Source of the DNA: Anthracocystis setariae
Taxonomy: Eukaryota; Basidiomycota; Ustilaginomycetes; Ustilaginales; Ustilaginaceae
Reading direction: 5' to 3'
Length of the DNA stretch: 64,000 nucleotides
Assembly (NCBI GenBank): GCA_928724745.1
Contig: CAKMXJ010000003.1
Location: forward strand, 1-64,000
Both the position numbers and the translations under genes were made by a program. A model generated the notes under the pieces. It was not told the DNA's origin. It saw only the letters and a program-made list of their open reading frames with translations, and did not search any database. Shown in pieces: positions 29,073 to 39,890 of this stretch; position 1 is the stretch's first letter; every line of letters begins with the position of its first letter.

Positions 29073-31601
29073 ATGGAGATGAACGTTGAGAATGCCAAGC
29101 AGCTTCTCGCTCAACAAGAGCAGCAGCTGCTGCACCAACAATCCCACGCCGCCCCAAGTCAACCCTCCAACGAGCACCTCAACACCGCTGCTGCTGCTGC
29201 TGCTGCTTCCTCTACAGCTAGCGCCAACGTAAATGCCACTGCTCCCTCTCCTGCGACTGCTTCCACCATCAGTGAAACTGGTAGGATGCAGCTCATCGAT
29301 GAAGACCAAAAATTCAACAGCACTGAATTCGGTCCTCATCTTGAAGCCTGGGGTCTCGCCGATGCCGGGTTTGGATATGACCTCTGTGCCGTTCTCGGCT
29401 CGCAGTCCACGGGCAAATCCACCCTGCTCAACAAGCTCTTTGGCACCAACTTTGATGTCATGTCCGAGTCGGCCCGTCAACAGACCACCAAGGGTATCTG
29501 GATGTGCAAGGGTCTCAAGATGAACGTGCTCGTCATGGACGTCGAAGGTACCGACGGTCGCGAACGTGGTGAAGACCAAGATTTTGAGCGCAAGTCGGCT
29601 CTTTTCTCCATGGCGTCGGCTCAAGTGCTGATCGTCAATCTGTGGGAGCACCAAGTGGGTCTCTATCAAGGTGCCAACATGGGTCTGCTCAAGACCGTGT
29701 TCGAAGTCAACCTTGGCCTTTTCCAGGCCAGCAGAGCCAAGACCGCCGGAGCCAAGGACAAGACGTTGCTGCTGTTTGTCATCCGTGATCACATCGGCCA
29801 CACGCCACTCGAGAACCTCTCGGCCACCATCATGGCGGACCTCACCAAGATCTGGCTCTCGCTCTCCAAGCCCGAAGGCCTCGAGGCTTCGCAGATCTCG
29901 GACTTTTTCGATTTCATGTTCACCACGCTCCCGCACAAGATCCTGCAGCCCGCCGAGTTCGACAAGGCGGTGGATGTGTTGCGTCACCGCTTTGTCGATT
30001 CCAAGGACGTCAACTTTGTGTTCAAGCCGCAGTATCACAAGCGTATCCCCGCCGATGGTCTGCCGCACTATCTCGAGTCCATCTGGGAGCAAGTCATGAC
30101 CAACAAGGACCTCGACCTGCCCACGCAGCAAGAACTGCTCGCCCAGTTCCGCTGCGACGAGATCGCCAACGCTGCATTCGGCCACTTTGCCACCAGCATC
30201 AAGGACTTCCGCAAGCTCATCGATGGCGGTTCGATCCTCGACACGCTCGGCGCCGATATGGAGCTGCACCGATCCACGGCGCTATCCAAGTTCGACCGCG
30301 ATGCCAGCCGATATCACCAAGACGTGTACAAGCGCAAACGGCACGATCTGCTCGACAAGCTCAACGGCGCGCTATCGCCTTTCTTCCTCGGCCAGCTCAA
30401 GAACCTGCATCGTCACATGCTGGCGTCGTTCCGCCAGAGTGTGGTGGAGCGCATGCGTTCGGAGCTCAACTACGACTTTGGCCAGGTGGTTTCGAGCGAG
30501 GCGGCGGCGGCGGTGGGCAAGTTCAAGGCGGCGGCCGAGGCGATGGTGTTGGCGGAGACGGATTGGAGGATCGAGGACGAGACGGCGCAGTTGGCGCACG
30601 AGATCCAGGAGATTTCGGATGCGATGCGCGTCGAGGAGACCAAGAAGATGGTGGCGCAGATTGAACGTACGTTTAGAAAGAACATTGGCGAGCCGGTGGA
30701 GTTGGCGCTGAACCAGCCGACGGTGGAGATGTGGGATAAGGTGTTGGTGGCGTTTGGCGCGACGCTCGATCAGGCTGAGGCGACGTATGTTCGCAAGGCC
30801 AAGAGTTTCAACTGCACGGACGACGAGAATAGGGCGGCGTTGGGCGTGTTGATGAGAAAGTCGTGGATGGCGATGCGGGCCAAAGTGGATGAACAGACGG
30901 CTGATGCCGTGTTGGCCGCCAGGTTGAGGAGCGTTTTCGAGGATCGGTTTAGGTATGACCAGGTTGGCGTGCCGAGGGTTTGGAAACCGGAGGATGATAT
31001 TGATGGTGTGTTTAGGCGCGCCAGGGAGGAGACGTTGGAGTTGATTCCTTTGTATTCCAAGATTGAGCCTAAGGATGAGGCGGTGATGGTGAAGGTGGTG
31101 TCGATGATGGCCGAGGTGGAGGAGGAGGGGAAGGGGGAGGGGGAGGGGGAGGAGGAGTTTGATTTTGATGCTAGTTTGGTGGTGCTTTCCAAGACGAGGA
31201 GTGTTGAGATTGGCGCGAGGTTTAGGAAGGAGGCGGATGCGGTTTATGTTGAGGCCAAGAGGTCGATGGTTTCGTCGATCGCGCAGGTTCCTTTGTGGAT
31301 GTATGGCGTGATGGTCGTGTTGGGTTGGAACGAGTTCATCGCGGTAGTTTCGAGTCCGGTTTACTTTGCCTTTTTGGTGGTCCTCATCACATCAGCCTTT
31401 TTGGTGTATAAGTTCAACCTAGCCGGTCCCCTATTGAGCGTCGTAAAGGCCATAGTTAGGGAGCTTCATAGGCTGATCGAAGATCAGTTAAGGTCTCACT
31501 TTACCAACACCAACACCAATAACCCCCAACAACAATCCGTTCTAGAAAGACCACCACCACCCTCTCAAGCTCCACAGCAAATCGAGCTCAACCAAATGTA
31601 G
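29073..31601 (+). CDS. SEY1: SEY1, atlastin-like ER membrane fusion GTPase
   Basis: Dynamin-family GTPase that fuses ER tubules (orthologue of plant RHD3, functional analogue of atlastin). The protein has 842 residues. After a Gln/Ala-rich start, G1 GSQSTGKSTLLNKLF lies near residue 109, switch T in RQQTTKGIWM, G3 DVEGTDGRERGEDQDFERKSALF near 156, and the G4 RD motif in LLLFVIRDHIGHTP. A long helical bundle covers about 330-730. The hairpin membrane anchor is about 740-785 (VPLWMYGVMVVLGWNEFIAVV, YFAFLVVLITSAFLVY), then a helical tail. The first ATG is used. Third-codon usage changes from C-rich to G-rich around 30480 within the gene. Confidence 0.95.
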   Translation: MEMNVENAKQLLAQQEQQLLHQQSHAAPSQPSNEHLNTAAAAAAASSTASANVNATAPSPATASTISETGRMQLIDEDQKFNSTEFGPHLEAWGLADAGFGYDLCAVLGSQSTGKSTLLNKLFGTNFDVMSESARQQTTKGIWMCKGLKMNVLVMDVEGTDGRERGEDQDFERKSALFSMASAQVLIVNLWEHQVGLYQGANMGLLKTVFEVNLGLFQASRAKTAGAKDKTLLLFVIRDHIGHTPLENLSATIMADLTKIWLSLSKPEGLEASQISDFFDFMFTTLPHKILQPAEFDKAVDVLRHRFVDSKDVNFVFKPQYHKRIPADGLPHYLESIWEQVMTNKDLDLPTQQELLAQFRCDEIANAAFGHFATSIKDFRKLIDGGSILDTLGADMELHRSTALSKFDRDASRYHQDVYKRKRHDLLDKLNGALSPFFLGQLKNLHRHMLASFRQSVVERMRSELNYDFGQVVSSEAAAAVGKFKAAAEAMVLAETDWRIEDETAQLAHEIQEISDAMRVEETKKMVAQIERTFRKNIGEPVELALNQPTVEMWDKVLVAFGATLDQAEATYVRKAKSFNCTDDENRAALGVLMRKSWMAMRAKVDEQTADAVLAARLRSVFEDRFRYDQVGVPRVWKPEDDIDGVFRRAREETLELIPLYSKIEPKDEAVMVKVVSMMAEVEEEGKGEGEGEEEFDFDASLVVLSKTRSVEIGARFRKEADAVYVEAKRSMVSSIAQVPLWMYGVMVVLGWNEFIAVVSSPVYFAFLVVLITSAFLVYKFNLAGPLLSVVKAIVRELHRLIEDQLRSHFTNTNTNNPQQQSVLERPPPPSQAPQQIELNQM

Positions 31602-31999
31602 CCAACCCCCACTTCCAAATCCAAATAATCCATTTCCCCCCAATCCACTCCGTTCACCTTCTACCCCCCCCCCACACACACATTCTCATCGCTTTCATAA
31701 CCCGATCAAACCAGCACAAGTCAGCGAGTGAGTGGTTCTGCTGCTGCTACTGCTGCTGCTGTTGCAATGCCGGCCAACGGGCCAATCAAAGTCGTGCGGA
31801 GAAAAACAAAAAATTGGTTATGCATGCCCGATCGAGATGTGGAAAAACGTTGATACAAATGGTGGCATGAGTGCGCGTGTGGTCTAGATACGATGCAGAT
31901 TGACAAGGTGTGAAAAAAGAGGCAAGCGGGTGGGAAAGATGCGGGAATGGAGTATGCAGAAGCGTGCCTCGAGCAGGTTGAGGGCAGTGAGTGGCCAGC
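31602..31999. other. Convergent spacer SEY1 / Hsp20-domain gene
   Basis: 398 bp of presumed 3' UTRs; C-run near 31665-31672 and CTG-type repeats 31737-31764. No gene. Confidence 0.5.
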
Positions 32000-34621
32000 T
32001 TAGAACGTGGCACTGGAAGCAGAGCTGAACTTGTTGTTATTGTTCGCTCGGATCCTAGGCACGTGAACCCGAAGTACATTGCCGTCGAACTCGGCCTTGA
32101 CATTGACCAAATCGCACTCCTTGTCAGGAAAAGTGATCCTCCTCTCGAAATGGCCTCCGCCCTCGGCATCCCACTTGTCCGCAACAATGTGCAGCGTGCG
32201 ATGCGTCTTGTGCTGCTTGGTCGCGAGGGTGATGCATTCCAGCGAAAACCCAGGCAGCCGCGTCACTAGCACGTACTGGTGGCGTTCGGTTTCGATCACA
32301 AGATCCGTCTCGGGAGGGGCAGGTCGACGGTCCAGGAACGGTAGCGACGGAGGAGATAGCGGGGTGGTGACACTGCAAGACGATGGGCTGGATTTCATGG
32401 CTTGGCTGCCCGTGCGACGGCTTTGCTCGACATCGCTGTCGCCTCCCTCGCCTCGCCCGGCATAAGATGCAGTGTCGGCACCAGCCTTGGATCGGTCCAT
32501 GGTGCGACCATCCGCCAGCAGACGAGTGGTTGTCGATGTCGTCGTCTTGGTGGTGGTAGTAGTGGTGGTAGCTACCGATCCGCGCGGTGTATTACGAACG
32601 ACGCTATCCGAAGTCTCCGAGATGAATGACGGGCTTTCCACTCTTGCAGAAGCACCTGCTTGCTGTTGACCCAAGACAGCTGTTAACGATGACTTGGAGT
32701 CAGGCGTCTGTCCAGTCTCGGGCGTCAGAGGGCCGGAAGAGGCGGGCGAGCTGGATCCACGTCCACAGCGGCCTCCTCGACTGGTAGGCCAGCTGTCGCG
32801 CTCGCTGATGTCGTCCTCGGTCGAAGTCGACAACGCTGGAGTCATGCTAGGAGCATCCAGCGAGCCGTTGTCAGGCGACGATACCGCTTTGGTCGCAAAT
32901 TGGTCGGATGCAGATGCGCTGGATCCAGCCGAGCGGACAGAATCCCTCACCGACGCAAGCATGACGCGCGTAGCAGTATACTGGTTCGTGCTGTTGGGCT
33001 CGACGCTCGAGAAGCTCGAGTGGCGACGAGCAGCAGACTCTTGCTCAAATACGGCAGCGGTGCGGTTAGGACGCCCATTGAGCGCCGAGAAGGCAGAGCG
33101 AGGACCTTCGTTCGCGAGCGGAGAATCCAAATGATCCGACATCGAGGGCGAGACCAAACCCGCCGAAGCCTCGAGGTTGCGCGTCATACTGGTACTGTCG
33201 CCGCTGCGGGAAGCGTGGAAACGGTCATCATCGGGTAACAGGCTCCTCCAACTATCGGATCGTACCGAGTCATGAGACTGCACGCTAGGTTTGCTGGGAC
33301 CGATCATCGACATGGCCGAGTAGCCGCTGATGGAACTACTGAAGGAAGTGCGGGTGGTATCAGAGGAAGCGATCGAGCCGCAGTCGCCGGCAGTTGCGCG
33401 GGGCGAAGTCTTTGCGAGCACGTAGGGATCAAGATCGGTGATACTAGAGTAGGGATGCAAGCTCTGTGGCGACGCGGATCGACGCAGCTGCGATGCTCTG
33501 AGGACGTCTTCGGTAGCAAAGTACGGGTCGTGCTCCGGGAGCAGCGAACGCCAGGAATCCGGCGAGGCCATGCTGGCGCACCGGGGCACGTCGGTGTCCA
33601 GGGTGGGGGACCTGTTAGCGGGGCGCGATTGCGACATGCCAGGTGCGGAAGTCGAAGTCTCGAGACCGGAAGAGATGCGGAGAGACGACAGATCATGGGC
33701 AAGGAAGCTGCGCGGTGACTGAGTGGCGGTCTGAGGCGATTCGTCCGAATGCGTGGATGCTTTGGCAGTGGCACTGGTAGCGCTGGACGAGAGACGTTCG
33801 AGCTTGGCAGGACGCTGAAGCGCAAGCCGATCGAGCTGCTTGGTAGCGGCATTGACATCTCTGGCTGGAGGTTGCAAAGCCACCTCGGGTGTAAATGGTT
33901 GAGAGTGCAAGGAACCGTTGCCAGTCGGCACGTGCTTGGCGTCGCGCGGAGCTGAAGCAGTTGAGGATGCTTGCAATGCGGCAAGGGCAGAGTGTTGCAC
34001 TACGTCGTCATCGTCGTATGGCCAGGCTTGATGGAGGTTGTCGGGGGTAGCAAGCTCGCTGGTGGATGCGCTGCCGGTAGAAGACATGGAAAGTCGTGGC
34101 GCTGCCTCTTGAAAAGCTGAGTAGGCTTGCGAAATGCGTGGATCTGTCGAAGCAGACTTGGCTGACTTGCCGACTGCGTGAGCGTTACGGGTGGATGTGG
34201 AAAAGACGAGCGAAGGGAGAACCGGCGGCGAAGTGGGGGATGCAAGGTTAAGTTGAGGTGCTACCATGGCGTCAAGGGAGGCCATGGACGCGTGCTTCGA
34301 CGCGTAAGCTGAAGAACGAGACGAGCTCGAGCGGATGCTGGATGATGGTGCTGGTGGTTGATTGGATGCTTTGATTGTAGATGAGCGCTCAGGCGCAGAG
34401 GCACGAGTGAAATCTTGCATGTTTTCTCTGGGATGATGGGGCTGCATAGACTGGTGGGTAGCTTCTGAAGCGGCCCAGTACGCAGTGTAAGAGGAGAAAG
34501 AAGCGTCTGTGGAAGCTGAGCAGACCGAATCTTGATCCAACAATGGAGGACGCGAACCCGAAATGGAAGCAAGCGACTTGTTCAAATCTACTGTGTTGGG
34601 CATGGTGGAGGTGGGTGACAT
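32000..34621 (-). CDS. Large protein with C-terminal Hsp20/alpha-crystallin domain
   Basis: An 873-residue protein, mostly Ser/Thr/Pro-rich and predicted disordered, with a Thr-run (VATTTTTTTKTTTSTTTRL). Only the last ~105 residues are ordered: TDLVIETERHQYVLVTRLPGFSLECITLATK, HRTLHIVADKWDAEGGGHFERRITFPD and VKAEFDGNVLRVHVPRI form an alpha-crystallin-like (Hsp20/p23) beta-sandwich with the usual G-x-L-x-(V/I) ending (GNVLRVHVP). Most Hsp20s are 150-220 residues, so this is an unusual long fusion. I start at ATG 34621; the frame opens a few codons earlier without an ATG. The repeated S-W-R-S-L-L-P-(E/D) motif occurs twice in the disordered part (DSWRSLLPEHDP and DSWRSLLPDDDR). The function of the disordered part is unknown. 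Confidence 0.8.
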   Translation of the reverse strand: MSPTSTMPNTVDLNKSLASISGSRPPLLDQDSVCSASTDASFSSYTAYWAASEATHQSMQPHHPRENMQDFTRASAPERSSTIKASNQPPAPSSSIRSSSSRSSAYASKHASMASLDAMVAPQLNLASPTSPPVLPSLVFSTSTRNAHAVGKSAKSASTDPRISQAYSAFQEAAPRLSMSSTGSASTSELATPDNLHQAWPYDDDDVVQHSALAALQASSTASAPRDAKHVPTGNGSLHSQPFTPEVALQPPARDVNAATKQLDRLALQRPAKLERLSSSATSATAKASTHSDESPQTATQSPRSFLAHDLSSLRISSGLETSTSAPGMSQSRPANRSPTLDTDVPRCASMASPDSWRSLLPEHDPYFATEDVLRASQLRRSASPQSLHPYSSITDLDPYVLAKTSPRATAGDCGSIASSDTTRTSFSSSISGYSAMSMIGPSKPSVQSHDSVRSDSWRSLLPDDDRFHASRSGDSTSMTRNLEASAGLVSPSMSDHLDSPLANEGPRSAFSALNGRPNRTAAVFEQESAARRHSSFSSVEPNSTNQYTATRVMLASVRDSVRSAGSSASASDQFATKAVSSPDNGSLDAPSMTPALSTSTEDDISERDSWPTSRGGRCGRGSSSPASSGPLTPETGQTPDSKSSLTAVLGQQQAGASARVESPSFISETSDSVVRNTPRGSVATTTTTTTKTTTSTTTRLLADGRTMDRSKAGADTASYAGRGEGGDSDVEQSRRTGSQAMKSSPSSCSVTTPLSPPSLPFLDRRPAPPETDLVIETERHQYVLVTRLPGFSLECITLATKQHKTHRTLHIVADKWDAEGGGHFERRITFPDKECDLVNVKAEFDGNVLRVHVPRIRANNNNKFSSASSATF

Positions 34622-35262
34622 CTGAGTTAGGTCGTAATCGAAACTCAAGTCACGATGCGGATTGATGCCAGAGTGCAGCGGAACGAGATGAGAATGGGTG
34701 CAACTAAGTGCAGGGATGGTTCGACATGATTCGTCGAGCTTGTGTGCGATATCGAAGAAGAGGTGCGAAGCAGCGCCAAGGGTCCAGAGTCGACAGCGAG
34801 AGACGCCGAATACGACGGAGTCGACCTGTTATTGTTGTTGTTGTTGTCGTTGTTGCTGGACGTATGCGAAGAAAGAGGTGGGCGAAACAGGTAGATGAGA
34901 CAAAACAAGTGGTAATGCAAATACGAGCGTCAAGTTGGGCTCTGTGCCACCACCAAATGGGGTAGGGGATGTGATAGGAGGGTGCAAGTAGGGATGCAAG
35001 GAGTCGGATTTCCAAAGCTGATCCACGTTGTCGCTGTTGGAGACAGCTGTGAAAGTGTTGTATGAAAAAAGAGTCTTGCGGTGTCGAGACGAGGACAACG
35101 GGTTGAATTGGGTTGAGCGTGTGATGTGTGTGCCTGGATGATGGGTGGTTGGTGGGCGGAGATGAGCACACAGGTTGGTTGTGCTCGTATGAATGTAGGT
35201 TGTGAGAAAGAGGATGAAGAAGATGGTGGCGAGCACGATCCAGCTGAGCGGTGCAAGCAATA

Positions 35263-35323
35263 AGGATGAGGATGAGGATGAGGATGAGGATGAGGATGAG
35301 GATGAGGATGAGGATGAGGATGG
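35263..35323 (+). repeat. (GGATGA)10 hexanucleotide repeat followed by (GA)n to 35373
   Basis: About ten uninterrupted GGATGA units, then a short spacer and a GA tract at 35335-35373. They lie about 0.65 kb upstream of the Hsp20-domain gene ATG. On that gene's sense strand they are pyrimidine tracts, possibly in its promoter or leader. Confidence 0.95.
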
Positions 35324-35332
35324 AGGGAGGGC

Positions 35333-35375
<43 letters not shown>

Positions 35376-36148
35376 CCAACGACGGGCGACTGAGTCAAAG
35401 TGGAGACATGACGAGAGCCGAGCAGCACTCAGTCGCAGTCGCAGTCGCAGCAGCAGCACAGCGCGCAGAGTGTGAGAGGCCGACTGTGGCTAAGCGAGTG
35501 TCAAACCAGTCGTCGGGTCAAGCGCAGACTGAATAATGATGTGAATTGATTTTACTTCACAAATAAAATAAAATATTAAATCCAACAACAAACAAGGGTT
35601 ACAGGGGACAGTACAGATACTGCATCTGCACTGCATCTGTACTGTAGTGTAGTGTCAGCGGGCTTCTTTTTTTTTCTGCTGCCGGTCTAATGCCAACCGA
35701 GATTGTGCTAGAGAATCCGGCAGGTAGCAGGTAGCAAACCGCACGCTGCATCAGTGCAGATTCTCCTGCATCCTTAGGCTGGTGCCACGAGTTTGCTCGT
35801 TGTGTCCCGCAACAGCAGCTCAGGCTGTGGTATGCTGCTTCCTCCAAGGATCAACGTTTCGAGGCGTAGTCAGTTATGCAGGCAGGCATCCCAATTCGAT
35901 TCGCAATAGAGTTCCCAGGCTGAGCCAATTTGACACGGTCAACCGGATCTGCCGAAGCGGCTTTTCTCTTCTCACACGTGATTCGGGTGATTAGAGGAGG
36001 GTGCTCGTGGAGCGAGCGCCTTCCACTCGGGACCAAGCGAAAGTTCCAGTTAAGCATGAGAAGGGCCAACAACGTCGAACCCGTCCAACGTCCTAGACGA
36101 GCACAAAGGAAGAAAGCCCGGAATGGTGGCGTTGGCTTGGATTATTCC

Positions 36149-36204
36149 TTTTTTTTTTTTTTTTTTGTTTTTTTAGGGAAAAAAAAAAAAAAAAAAAAAA
36201 AAAA
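36149..36204. repeat. Inverted poly(T)/poly(A) tract
   Basis: T18, G, T7, then AGGG and A26 form a near-perfect potential hairpin of homopolymers in non-coding DNA. Two retrotransposed sequences with opposed tails is one possible origin, but no element bodies are recognisable beside it. Confidence 0.9.
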
Positions 36205-39200
36205 CAAGATTGTCTGGCTGGAGGGCGGGCGGACTTGCGCCGAGGGCAGGGCCATACTGAACTGTAGGGTACTGTAGAGTAAAAATGGTTCTCGTCGGAG
36301 CGGAGCGGGGCTGCACTTGTCATGTAGTCGAAACTGATTGAGCCTTTTCTCATCTTGGTGGCTTGCATCAAAAAAAAACAAATAAAAAAATAAGAAAATA
36401 AAAAAAATTCTCCCTCGAGCGTCATTTTCCAAACCACGGTGTCTGAAGCAGTCTAAGAAGCCGAACTTGGCCTCGCATGGCGATTCGAACCAATTGATAC
36501 CTCATGCGGCAGTCATGGTTGTTTAACGGCGTTGTATGTTGGCAATTGGACGAGGTCAAGTAGTGGCGGCGTTTCTCAGAGTAGCCATCATGGACAAGCA
36601 GAGTGCAACGATGGTCAGCTTCTGATTACTGTAGAATGCTGTGAGTGCTGCACTTACTGTGCTGTGCTGTGCTGTGCTGTGCTATACCGCCGATCGGAGT
36701 TGAACCTCGTTTCTGCCCGTTGAACCCTAGGGGCAAATGGGGTTCGTTCCGCGCGACTAAATAATCACAATTATTGCACATTGCGATCAACGCCTTCCCA
36801 TGCTTGTGGCCCCTTTGCAAGTCTTCACTCGGAACCGGTCCGCACGCTTTTATGTTAAGATCACGGCCCGGTTACTGACACACCGCAAAGCTAGCAGTAA
36901 AGGCGAAAACAAGGATAGCCTAATCGTGAACGATGACCAGGTGTGACATGCTTTTCTATACGTCACGGTGTGGGGCGACCAAGCTCGAGAGGTACGCTCG
37001 ACAAGGGGCCAACAGGGGTCAACCACGCCTTGCTCGGACATGAATCGATGCGCTGGACCCCTCTCTCACTTGATGCTTGTTCTTTTGGTTTTTTCCTTTT
37101 GCGTGTTCTGGTCTTGATTTGATTCGCGTCCCAAGCAGCACTGTCGAGGCACATGAACCCTTGGATGTGATGGTTGGAAATCGTTCAGGCACGATGACGA
37201 CACCACAACCACTCGCTAGGAAAAATGCAAAGAAAGTCGAAAAAATCAACTCTTTAAAACGACGGATCGAGCGGTTCCTGCTTTTCACCATATTCTGGAC
37301 TCCACCTCTTCAGAAATGCTCTTTCTTACAAACCTACAGTGCATAGCGCAATCACGTCAAGCCCTACTGTACTGCACACATGCCTCCGCACTTTCTCGCT
37401 TGTCATGCCTTTGGTAAGCCAGCCCGGTACAGGACAGTAGACAGCGCACTCTATATAGATTGTGCGATTCGCAAACCCATCCATCCAGCAAGCAAATACA
37501 GTAGAACCGTACCGGTACAACCCGAAGCTTCAACATAGAAAAAGGAAAAAGAAAAAGACAAAAGTAAAAGAGAAATCAAACCCTCGGGTCAACTGTTGTT
37601 TGCTTTGAGGGTGAGATCTTTCGGACTGGATTGCTGATGTGCTGTACTGTACTGTATTGCGATACTTTCTTGGCTGGCTGTACTGTTGACGTCCAACGCA
37701 TATTGGAAGTTGTTGCCCAACAACAGCATCGACGTGCGCGCGCCTTGTTCCAAGTGCATGCTTTGCTGTGAACGGTGGCGCGTCCAATGTGGACCGCTCA
37801 ACCTAGCAGCAGCCAGGGTTCCACGACCCTAGGGTTCCCAAAGACAGGCCGACGGGAAAGCAGGCTGAGAACAAAGCCCAAAAAAAAAGATAATTAAAAA
37901 AAAAATTTCCCTGATTGACATCAGATCGCACAAATGCTGTACAGTACTGTACTTTAGCGAAGCAAAATGAGCGCGGACTGCATTTCGCTTGTTGAATCGT
38001 GCCAACAACACTTTTCAACCTGGCAGGGCCATCCAACCTCAGCCATTCCCGTTAGCAACTCTCGCGCGTCGGCTCAGCCTTGGCCGGTGGTGCTCCTCCT
38101 CCTCCTCCTCCTCCTCCTCCTCCTCCTCCTCATCCATTCACCCGAAATACCGTTTACGTCGGCCACTGGACCTCCTTTTACGGCCTCGAACCCTTGGGTT
38201 TTGCCATGCTGTAAACAAAAGCCTGACTCTGCAATTCTGACGAGACACTATTTGAAATGATCATTCGTTCGCATAATCCTCGAGATGACCGTCGTCCGAA
38301 AACCGACTCTGGCCTTGACCATGGCGGCCACCTCGCTTGGGTCGTGTAAAGCCATCAATTCACAGGCGAGCAGAGCTTACCGAAACAGACTGCAATCACC
38401 ACGGCGGCGCACAGACGTCATAACCAATGCAAAATGCGTCTTCTTGCTCTCGCTTACTCTGTCTTGGTCTCCCTCTCTCTCTTTCAGCTGCGGCCGGCTA
38501 TCACTGGTCCGAACCAAGCTTATGTTGGGTGACGGCGAGTCTTATTTCCTCGGCAAAAGCATATCTGTCCTCCCCCCCCCCCCCAGGGTCGTCCCCGCCA
38601 CTCGTCAGCAAGGTCAATTCTTGTAATAATGTCCACCTGACCATCCAATCTCAACGCCAAGCGAGCCAACCACCATTGACACAAATACAGCATCCGACGC
38701 ATGAATGCTTTTTCCAAACGCCGATAAAGTTCAAAAAATACTGTACGAGGTTGGCAACCATAGTCGAAAACACCGGCCAACCTCGACTAAAGGCCTCACC
38801 AAAAGCCGCCGTCGCCGCCCTCTCACTTGGCCGTTGTGTTGGATGATCCATGCTCTTCGCATGCTCACACGCGCCACTGACCTTGTCTTGAGTTGTGGTA
38901 GTAGTGTCCGCTGGCGCCAATTATAGCCTTCTCCCTACAAGCTGAGATGACACGTTGTCGGATGGAGGATCTCCCCGATCAGGCTGTGAACTTGCACCGC
39001 CATCATTGAATCGACAGAAGAGAGAAATCGGACAGACAATCAAAGCTCAAATGCTACGAATAACTGGATTTGCTTCTGCACTATAGTTGATCTGGTTCAA
39101 CTTTCTGAACCGGCCCGACCTTGACCATGTGCAAGGTTGATCAACGACAAGAAGCGATAAGGCCGCTTCGCTTCTGATTGGCAACAGAATCGAGTGTCGC

Positions 39201-39890
39201 TCGACAACGACAAGATTGCAATCTTTGTGGCGTATACCAGTCTGCGAATCAGAAGGCGCGCTGTCACATGTCCAACTCTGGCAACATCAATCGAGGATTA
39301 GCAACCTCGATTGCACTTGAGCAGTATCGCCCGATTTCAAGTTTATGTTCCGATAATATTATGGTGTTGATGCTGTTGGTGCATGCCTTGATGACCCGCT
39401 ATCCATCCCGATGTACGTCCGATCCTGAAACAACACAACCCGAAATCGGTAGCCCAGCTTCCAGTCATCAACATTCCGCGATCTGCCATTCTCCGTGCTT
39501 GACACTAGTTAACTCTTTCGACGACGCTCCCCGCTACACATAGGGCAACAGTCTGGCTGAGAGCGTGCGCAAGAACCAACGCAAGCCAACCGAGTTTGCA
39601 AATCGGACCCTACCGATCTCACCGAGCTCTCCAATCCACTGACACCATCAGAGTTTGTGTTCGTCCAGGTCGATAAATTGCATCTTCCACGCAGCGAGAT
39701 GACAAGCGCTGAGTTATACACCTGAATTGTTGGTTGATATGCGAGTTGATTGAGACGAAGCCTTAAAAGTACAAATGATGATGATGGTCGAGGTGGTCCG
39801 GAGGAGAGTCGCAACCAGTTCCCAAGTGGCCAGACGAACATTGCTGCACATCGTTGAGGTATTGTATGTGAGTCAGTAAAGTGACGACAA

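Larger units (their letters stand above)
34622..39890. other. 5.3-kb gene-poor stretch
   Basis: No frame here has recognisable domains. Most open frames are low-complexity, created by microsatellites: (GGATGA)10 at 35263-35323, (GA)n at 35335-35373, (CTC)n at 38095-38131. Other features: AT-rich 35540-35585, a CAGTACAGAT...ATCTGTACTG hairpin (35609-35644), T18...A26 inverted homopolymers (36149-36204), GTGCT repeats 36658-36682, and TACAGTACTGTA at 37940-37951. The left end must carry the Hsp20-domain gene's promoter and leader. Confidence 0.5.

Noticed and set aside
29034..30269. 411-codon antisense frame over SEY1
   Set aside because: Shadow of SEY1, whose GTPase motifs are all present on the plus strand.
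34704..35459. Long low-complexity frames (Leu/Ile, Ser or Pro/His runs)
   Set aside because: Produced by translation of the GGATGA and GA repeats in different frames.
36470..36720. GGTTCGAATC-like and GGTTCAACTCC-like box B sequences (tRNA candidates, minus strand)
   Set aside because: Neither forms a five-base T-stem and no acceptor stem or anticodon arm could be drawn.
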